Source of the DNA: Collinsella aerofaciens | GTDB taxonomy: Bacteria; Actinomycetota; Coriobacteriia; Coriobacteriales; Coriobacteriaceae | DNA length: 64,000 nucleotides | NCBI RefSeq assembly: GCF_015670745.1 | Contig: NZ_JADPCH010000002.1 | Span: forward strand, 62,001-126,000 | Direction: 5' to 3' | Part shown: one piece after another, positions 56,363 through 64,000 of the stretch | Position numbering within the stretch: the stretch's first letter is position 1 | How the letters are laid out: every line of letters begins with the position of its first letter | Made by a program: the position numbers and the translations under genes | Notes under the pieces: model-generated | The model's database searches: none | Seen by the model: only the letters and a program-made list of their open reading frames with translations | What the model was told of the DNA's origin: nothing

Positions 56363-57763
56363 ATGGCGACGTTTGATTCGCTCAACGGACGCGCGGATGC
56401 CGGAGCTACCGAGGCGGTGCAGACGCAGGCGTTCGACGTTGTTGTTATCGGCGGCGGACCTGCCGGCATGGCGGCCGCGCTTGCCGCGCATAAGGTCGGC
56501 GCCCACGTGGCCATCGTGGAGCGCGAGCAGCATCTAGGAGGAATCCTCCGCCAGTGCATCCACCCCGGTTTTGGCCTTTCGCACTTTAAACAGGAGCTCA
56601 CCGGTCCCGAGTACGCGCAGCGCTTTATTGACCAGGTGCGCGCGTCCGATATTGCACTGTCCCTGGGCAGCATGGTGCTTGGGATTGATTCGAGCGAGGG
56701 CGCGTGTGTGGGCGACCCGGACACGGACGAAGGTACAGGAGATGCCGCAGTCCATACCGTCACGCTCATGAGCCGTACCGGCATGCTTCAGCTCACCGGG
56801 CGTGCGGTCGTCCTTGCTATGGGATGCCGCGAGCGCACGCGCAGCGAGATCAAGATCCCCGGCAGCCGTCCCGCCGGCGTGTTTACGGCGGGCCTGGCGC
56901 AGCGATACATCAATATCGAAAACCTCAAGCCCGGCTCGCGCGCCGTCATTTTGGGCTCGGGCGACATCGGGCTGATCATGGCGCGCCGCTGTACGCTCGA
57001 GGGAATTTCGGTCGAGGGCGTGTACGAGCTCATGCCGTACGCCAACGGCCTGCGCCGCAACGTCAAGAACTGCCTGGACGACTTTGGCATTCCGCTGCAC
57101 CTGTCCACAACCGTGACGCGCGTGATCGGACACGATCGCGTGGAGGCCGTTGAGGTGAGTCGGGTCGACGAGCACCTGGCACCCATTCCGGGGAACGAGC
57201 GCGTTGTTCCGTGCGACACGTTGCTGCTTTCGGTGGGTCTGATTCCCGAGAACGAGCTTTCGGTGGGCGCGGGCGTTGAACTTGACCCGCGCACGCGCGG
57301 CGCCGTGGTGGACCAGAGCCTGCAAACGGGCGTGCCGGGCATCTTTGCCTGCGGAAACGTGCTACACGTACACGACCTGGCCGACAACGTGACGACCGAG
57401 TCCGAGCGTGCCGGCGCGGCTGCGGCGGCATACGCGCTGGGCTGTAGTGCTGGGGCCGATGCGGGCACTGCGGACCCGGGCTGCCAGCTCACAGTCTCCC
57501 CTGCCGGCATTGCGGGCTACGCATTGCCGGGACGCATTACGGCTGTGGCACTTACCAAACTCAACTTCCGTGTGCGCCGACCGGTCGATGCCGCCCGTGT
57601 GCGCATTTTGGCAGGCGACGAGGAATTGTTCGCAGGCAAGGTCCGCCCGTTTAAACCGAGCCTAATGGAAAGCTTCCCACTGCCGGCAAAGGTGATTCAG
57701 CGCGCACTCGACCTGGGTTTCAGCGAGATTGCCCTTTCCGTCGATCCCGTCGAGGAGGCGTAG
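56363..57763 (+). CDS. NAD(P)/FAD-dependent oxidoreductase partner
   Basis: A 466-residue pyridine nucleotide-disulfide-type flavoprotein: FDVVVIGGGPAGMAAALAAH (FAD), GGILRQCIHPGFGLSHFKQE, LAMGCRERTRSEIKIPGSRP, second dinucleotide motif VILGSGDIGLIMARRCTLEG and the C-terminal FACGNVLHVHDLADNVT. The Cys in LRQC is in the place of a redox Cys but has no partner Cys next to it. Likely passes electrons between the GlpA-like subunit and NAD(P) or quinone. Confidence 0.85.
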   Translation: MATFDSLNGRADAGATEAVQTQAFDVVVIGGGPAGMAAALAAHKVGAHVAIVEREQHLGGILRQCIHPGFGLSHFKQELTGPEYAQRFIDQVRASDIALSLGSMVLGIDSSEGACVGDPDTDEGTGDAAVHTVTLMSRTGMLQLTGRAVVLAMGCRERTRSEIKIPGSRPAGVFTAGLAQRYINIENLKPGSRAVILGSGDIGLIMARRCTLEGISVEGVYELMPYANGLRRNVKNCLDDFGIPLHLSTTVTRVIGHDRVEAVEVSRVDEHLAPIPGNERVVPCDTLLLSVGLIPENELSVGAGVELDPRTRGAVVDQSLQTGVPGIFACGNVLHVHDLADNVTTESERAGAAAAAYALGCSAGADAGTADPGCQLTVSPAGIAGYALPGRITAVALTKLNFRVRRPVDAARVRILAGDEELFAGKVRPFKPSLMESFPLPAKVIQRALDLGFSEIALSVDPVEEA

Positions 57764-57767
57764 AGCC

Positions 57768-58178
57768 ATGAGCACAAACGCGATCGAAACGCTGCAGTTC
57801 AACTGCACCACGTGCCCCTCCGAATGCCTCCTGACCGTTGAGGTGGAGCGCGACGCAGACGGTGCCGTGGTAGAGGTGCGCTCCGTGGCCGGCAACAGCT
57901 GCCCGCGCGGCGATAAGTTCGCGCATCAGGAGCTCACCTGCCCCATGCGCGTGCTCACCACCACCGTGGCCGTATCCGGCGGCGACGAGGCTCTGTTGCC
58001 CGTGCGCACGGCCGAAGCCATCCCGCTGGCCCTCCACGCCCAAGCCATGGCCCTCCTCCGTGGCCTAGTGGTCAAAGCCCCCATCCGCATGGGCGACGTC
58101 GTCCTCCCCGACCTCCTCAACACCAACATCAACCTAATCGCCAGCATGGACATCGACCGAGCCCAAGTAGCTAATTAG
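57768..58178 (+). CDS. DUF1667 Cys-rich protein
   Basis: A 136-residue protein with CTTCPSECLLTVEVE, CPRGDKFAHQELTCPMRVLT and the C-terminal KAPIRMGDVVLPDLLNTNIN, the DUF1667 pattern. The four conserved Cys residues suggest a metal or iron-sulphur centre. Third gene of the flavoprotein operon, 4 bp downstream. Start at ATG 57768; an upstream frame lies inside the preceding gene. Confidence 0.85.
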   Translation: MSTNAIETLQFNCTTCPSECLLTVEVERDADGAVVEVRSVAGNSCPRGDKFAHQELTCPMRVLTTTVAVSGGDEALLPVRTAEAIPLALHAQAMALLRGLVVKAPIRMGDVVLPDLLNTNINLIASMDIDRAQVAN

Positions 58179-58287
58179 GGACGGGGCTCTTTTAGCTACC
58201 CCGCCATCCACCCCGCCCTCCTCAGTTGCGGTGAAATACGGACTGTTTTATGGCTTCAGGCTGCTAAACAGTCCGTATTTCACCGCA
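58178..58287. repeat. Composite of a G-rich repeat and a 22-bp perfect palindrome, upstream of the M24 peptidase
   Basis: GGGACGGGGCTCTTTTAGCT at 58178-58197, then an inverted repeat whose arms (58227-58248 and 58266-58287, TGCGGTGAAATACGG core) match exactly over 22 bp. Both parts recur at 59699-59800 on the other side of the peptidase gene. Confidence 0.8.
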
Positions 58288-58375
58288 GCTTATGAGGGCC
58301 GCATGGGATGCAAAGGAGTGTCCCTATGTGCCAGGCTTGGGATACCATGGTGGCACCCTAGCGAAAGGACGATGT

Positions 58376-59464
58376 ATGGCACATGTCGATGACCAGCGTG
58401 TGGCGCGCGTGCTCGATGCGCTCGAGGCTCAGCACCCCGGCTCGCAGCTGCTCGTAAACGACCCGTGGTCGATTTATTACCTGACCGGTTTTTATGCCGA
58501 TATGTTCGAGCGTTTTTGCGGCGTGCTGCTCGCACGCGGTAGCGAGCCCGTGATCCTGGTCAACGCGCTGCATCAGCTGCCCGAGTATGACAATGCGCGC
58601 GTTGCCTACCACACCGATACCGACGTCGTGGCCGACGCCATCGCTCGCGAGGTCGATCCGACCAAACCACTCGGCATCGATACCGTCATGCGCTCCGGCT
58701 TTTTGATGCCGCTCATGGAGCGCCACGCCGCAAGCGAGTTTTTCCTGGGCGACTTTGCCGTCACCGCCGCGCGCACCCACAAGGATGCCGCCGAGCAGGA
58801 GCTCATGCGCATGTCCTCGGCCGCTAACGACGCCGTGATGGCCGACGCCATCAAGCTCGTCCACGAGGGTGTGACGGAGCGCGAGATCGCCGACCAGATG
58901 CTCGGCTTGTATCGCAAGCACGGCTGCGAGGGCTTTAGCTTTCCGCCCATCGTGAGCTTTGGTGCCAACGCCGGCGACCCGCATCACGAACCCGACGATA
59001 CGGTACTCAAGCGCGGCGACGTGGTGCTGTTCGACATTGGCGGACGTCACTGCAACTATTGCTCGGACATGACGCGCACGTTCTCTTGGGGCGAGCCAGA
59101 CGAGGAGACGGCGCGCATCTACGACATCGTGCGCCGCGCCAACGAGGCCGCCGAGGCGCTCATCGCACCGGGCGTGCGCATGTGTGACCTGGACCGCGCC
59201 GCACGCGACGTGATTGAGGATGCGGGCTATGGGCAGTACTTTACGCATCGCCTGGGACACTCGATCGGCTTGCAGGACCACGAGCCGGGCGACGTTTCAC
59301 TCGCCAACGAGCAGGTCGTAGAGCCGGGCATGACGTTCTCCATCGAGCCGGGCATCTACCTCCCCGGCCGCACCGGCGTCCGCATCGAGGACCTGGCCCT
59401 GGTCACCGAGTCCGGCGTCGAGATTCTCAACGCCTACCCCCACGATCCGCTCCGCCTAGACTAG
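58376..59464 (+). CDS. Xaa-Pro aminopeptidase/prolidase (M24)
   Basis: A 362-residue metallopeptidase. N-terminal creatinase-like domain (WSIYYLTGFYADMFERFCGV) then the pita-bread fold with the metal ligands: VLFDIGGRHCNYCSDMTRTF (two Asp), HRLGHSIGLQDHEPG (His), TFSIEPGIYLPGRTGVRIED (two Glu). It cleaves peptides next to proline. AAAGGA lies seven bases before the ATG at 58376. It stands alone between two sets of palindromes and is followed by a terminator at 59543. Confidence 0.92.
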   Translation: MAHVDDQRVARVLDALEAQHPGSQLLVNDPWSIYYLTGFYADMFERFCGVLLARGSEPVILVNALHQLPEYDNARVAYHTDTDVVADAIAREVDPTKPLGIDTVMRSGFLMPLMERHAASEFFLGDFAVTAARTHKDAAEQELMRMSSAANDAVMADAIKLVHEGVTEREIADQMLGLYRKHGCEGFSFPPIVSFGANAGDPHHEPDDTVLKRGDVVLFDIGGRHCNYCSDMTRTFSWGEPDEETARIYDIVRRANEAAEALIAPGVRMCDLDRAARDVIEDAGYGQYFTHRLGHSIGLQDHEPGDVSLANEQVVEPGMTFSIEPGIYLPGRTGVRIEDLALVTESGVEILNAYPHDPLRLD

Positions 59465-59465
59465 C

Positions 59466-59500
59466 CAATGTGACAAAGGGACAGCCCCTTTGTCACATTG
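59466..59500. repeat. Perfect 15-bp hairpin after the M24 peptidase
   Basis: CAATGTGACAAAGGG and its complement with a five-base loop, two bases after the stop codon. No T-run follows. Confidence 0.7.
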
Positions 59501-59523
59501 CGATTACGTCGCGCCACAAAAAC

Positions 59524-59662
59524 GGGCTATCTACTACGTTTAACCCGCATGGGTCGACCATGCGGGTCTTTTTTGAAAAACAGCAAGCCGTCTACCTGCG
59601 GTTTTAATTTTGCGATTTTCCGTCTGGTCGAGGGTAGTCGCCAAAACGTAGTAGATAGGCCC
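59524..59662. repeat. Inverted repeat enclosing a terminator
   Basis: GGGCTATCTACTACGTTT at 59524-59541 and its near-complement AAACGTAGTAGATAGGCCC at 59644-59662 bracket about 100 bp that include a strong terminator. Confidence 0.6.
59543..59574 (+). terminator. Intrinsic terminator for the M24 peptidase
   Basis: ACCCGCATGG-gtcga-CCATGCGGGT followed by CTTTTTT on the plus strand. Confidence 0.8.
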
Positions 59663-59698
59663 ATTTCGAGGCAAGCGAGTCAACTCGGGGCACAAGAC

Positions 59699-59800
59699 AG
59701 CTAAAAAAGCCCCGTCCCAAATTGGCTGCTTTTGAGTTGCGGTGATATACGGACTGTTTGAGGCTTCTGGCTTGTAAAACAGTCCGTATTTCACCGCAAC
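59699..59800. repeat. Second copy of the composite repeat, downstream of the M24 peptidase
   Basis: AGCTAAAAAAGCCCCGTCCC at 59699-59718 is the inverted copy (one mismatch) of 58178-58197; the palindrome at 59736-59759/59777-59800 matches that at 58227-58287 with 24-bp arms and one mismatch. Confidence 0.8.
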
Positions 59801-59815
59801 TGATGAGGGGATGGG

Positions 59816-61159
59816 TTAACGGAGCAGCCCCGCTACTTCGCCGGCTAGGGTGATGGTGCCGGCGGCTACGAAGGGCTCACCCGCGGCATCGAGGGCTGCG
59901 AGGGCCTCGGATACGCTGGGATACACGCCAGCGAGCTTATCGGCGTCCACCAGGGCAGCGAGCTCCTCCGCCGGCAGAGCGCGGTCGGAATCGGTCTGCG
60001 TCACAACCACGCGCGGGAAGGCCGGGATCAGCACGTCGACGATGCCCGCCACGTCCTTGTCTGCCAGTGCGGCGCACAGCAGCGTGGGCCGATTTTCTAC
60101 GAACGGATCGATCTCATCCAGCGCGCCCACAAAGTTCTCGCAGCTCTGGGGGTTATGGCAGGCGTCGATCAGCTTGAGCGGATCGGTTCCCAGCACATCA
60201 AAGCGACCCGGCGTGGGGCAGCCCATAAGCGATGCATCGAGCTTGTCGTGGTCGAGCTCGCGGCCCAGATAGCCCTCGCACAGCATAATCGCGCACGCGG
60301 CATTCTGCGGCTGATACGCCGGCTTAACCATCCTCGACGTATAGATCGCACGCGGCGTGGTGCAGCTAAACTCCACCGTATCACCAACGTGTGCCGGAAC
60401 CTTTGTTGTGGCATGGTTCACCACGAGCGGCACCACACCGCATTCGCGGCAACGGGCATCCATCACGCGCTGAACGCTCGCCTCATGGGTACCCTCACCC
60501 AAAACAACCAAACGCCCAGGCTTAATAACCGCAGCCTTCTCCCCCGCAATAGCCTCAAGCGTGTCGCCAAGGACCTTCGTATGGTCGAGTCCAATGCCCG
60601 TAATGGCGACGGCGACGGGATCGGTCGCACTCGTAGCATCCCAGCGTCCGCCCATGCCAACCTCAAGCACGGCAACGTCCACGCAAGCCTCGGCAAACAT
60701 AGTCAAACCGGCCACGGACAAAAGATCGAAAGGCGTAATAGCACGGAGCTCCTCGCCCGCCGCCTCACGACGCGCATTGAGACGACGGCCCGCCTCATAC
60801 GCCGCAGAGACACCATGGGCAAAGACCTCGTCTGAGACGACCTTTCCGTCAATCTCCATACGCTCGGGATAGCGCACCAGATGAGGCGACGTAAAGAGTG
60901 CCGTCTTAAGGCCCTCGCCACGAAGAATGGCAGCCGAGAATCGCGTTGTCGAGGTCTTTCCATTGGTACCGGCTATCTGGACGCAATCATAGAACTCGTC
61001 AGGACGACCAAGCTCATCGAGCATCTCGACGACGGTCTCGAGCAGCGGCGTGGAATAACGCGCAATCTTGCCCGTATCGGCCGCAAGTGCAACAGCCTCA
61101 TCAAAAGAAAGCTCCGGAACCTCAAACGGCACCGAATACAACCCAGAACGCTTCGCCAT
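59816..61159 (-). CDS. folC: Folylpolyglutamate synthase/dihydrofolate synthase
   Basis: A 447-residue Mur-ligase-type enzyme. P-loop CVQIAGTNGKTSTTRFSAAI, TALFTSPHLVRYPERMEIDG, the DVAVLEVGMGGRWDATSATD segment and GIGLDHTKVLGDTLEAIAGE are typical; the C-terminal domain contains VIDACHNPQSC-like LIDACHNPQSCENFVGALDE. It adds glutamates to folates. Start at the ATG behind AGGGGAC, 57 bp inside the longest open frame. It follows valS after a palindromic element and a terminator. Confidence 0.95.
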   Translation of the reverse strand: MAKRSGLYSVPFEVPELSFDEAVALAADTGKIARYSTPLLETVVEMLDELGRPDEFYDCVQIAGTNGKTSTTRFSAAILRGEGLKTALFTSPHLVRYPERMEIDGKVVSDEVFAHGVSAAYEAGRRLNARREAAGEELRAITPFDLLSVAGLTMFAEACVDVAVLEVGMGGRWDATSATDPVAVAITGIGLDHTKVLGDTLEAIAGEKAAVIKPGRLVVLGEGTHEASVQRVMDARCRECGVVPLVVNHATTKVPAHVGDTVEFSCTTPRAIYTSRMVKPAYQPQNAACAIMLCEGYLGRELDHDKLDASLMGCPTPGRFDVLGTDPLKLIDACHNPQSCENFVGALDEIDPFVENRPTLLCAALADKDVAGIVDVLIPAFPRVVVTQTDSDRALPAEELAALVDADKLAGVYPSVSEALAALDAAGEPFVAAGTITLAGEVAGLLR

Positions 61160-61177
61160 AACCAAAGTCCCCTCAAC

Positions 61178-61212
61178 ATAAAAAGAGGCCCGTAAGCAAC
61201 AACGAGCCCCTC
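61178..61212 (-). terminator. Terminator between valS and folC
   Basis: Minus strand GAGGGGCTCGT...ACGGGCCTC hairpin followed by TTTTTATG, directly before the folC ribosome site. Confidence 0.6.
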
Positions 61213-61313
61213 CCATTCAAAATATCAGCCAAACACCGCTTGCAGCGAGCTCAAGGCCACAACCAAGTGGCCCTAACCGGCAGGCAGCGGACGCCCCCGT
61301 AACCGCCATGGGA

Positions 61314-61421
61314 GCGGTTTGGGGCTTTGCTCGATACAAGTTCCGCACGAGCCGAAGGCCACTTAATGTGGCCTTCGTGCGAGCAGGACTGTCCGCAGTA
61401 GCGAGCAATGCCCCAAACCGC
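61314..61421 (-). repeat. Long structured palindromic element, copy B
   Basis: Same architecture as 16969-17087 but on the minus strand: outer arms GCGGTTTGGGGC/GCCCCAAACCGC, inner TTGCTCG arm and terminal hairpin GAAGGCCAC-ATTAA-GTGGCCTTC. The unpaired parts (CTACTGCGGACAGTCCTGC and GTGCGGAACTTGTA) are identical to copy A while the paired parts differ with compensating changes. It lies 15 bp after the valS stop. Confidence 0.8.
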
Positions 61422-61436
61422 GTCCCCCAGTAACGC

Positions 61437-64000
<2,564 letters not shown>

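Overview
The window looks like a chromosome segment of a high-GC gut Actinobacterium of the Coriobacteriia, most likely a Collinsella relative. This is inferred from the GC-rich codon use, the order recG-fakA-Asp23, rpoD-dnaG-ribF-truB-nrnA-rbfA-infB-nusA-rimP, the separate leuS, valS and thrS genes, and the many short palindromic intergenic elements. No species-level proof is available from sequence alone.

Layout. 0-2.1 kb: start of a probable recG, the fatty acid kinase fakA and an Asp23 protein. 2.3-2.5 kb: tRNA-Asn with its own promoter and terminator. 2.6-14.2 kb: a long minus-strand information-processing block (rimP, nusA, infB, rbfA, nrnA, truB, ribF, dnaG, rpoD) that starts from a good promoter and a leader containing an intrinsic terminator, suggesting attenuation. 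14.3-18.8 kb: leuS and guaB separated by a cluster of palindromes. 19.0-20.4 kb: a ModE-like regulator converging on a degenerate PLP-fold protein. 20.4-24.7 kb: a sucrose module (scrB, scrA, LacI-type scrR) with visible LacI-type operators.

24.8-39.7 kb is an AT-richer accessory island full of defence-type genes: a HigB-HigA-SecB toxin-antitoxin-chaperone operon; RloA/RloB (ATPase plus TOPRIM-like protein); an Abi_2 HEPN protein with a structured leader; an OLD-like ATPase-TOPRIM nuclease beside a UvrD helicase gene broken by an internally deleted IS256-type element; and a four-gene operon (XRE-ImmA/IrrE metallopeptidase, DUF3800-like, unknown, trypsin-like protease) that I do not recognise as a named system. 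Two small hypotheticals and an HTH/HAD pair close the island.

39.8-51.4 kb is an exopolysaccharide/capsule locus read on the minus strand: a LoaP/NusG-type antiterminator, initiating sugar transferase, glycosyltransferases, UDP-glucose dehydrogenase, O-acetyltransferase, polymerase, pyruvyltransferase, flippase and a CoF420-type ferredoxin protein. Two poly-G tracts (10 and 9 G) sit in or at the start of two of these genes; the first puts the acetyltransferase out of frame, which suggests phase variation. The locus promoter is flanked by two inverted copies of a 15-bp motif.

51.5-64 kb returns to housekeeping: thrS without a TGS domain, a zinc-ribbon membrane protein, a three-gene GlpA-like/FAD/DUF1667 operon, an M24 peptidase, folC and the body of valS. 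The most striking non-coding structure is at 54.11-54.73 kb: sixteen copies of a 16-bp motif in strictly alternating orientation with near-constant 25/23-nt spacing (80-bp period) in the divergent region between the zinc-ribbon gene and the glp-like operon. I found no family name for it.
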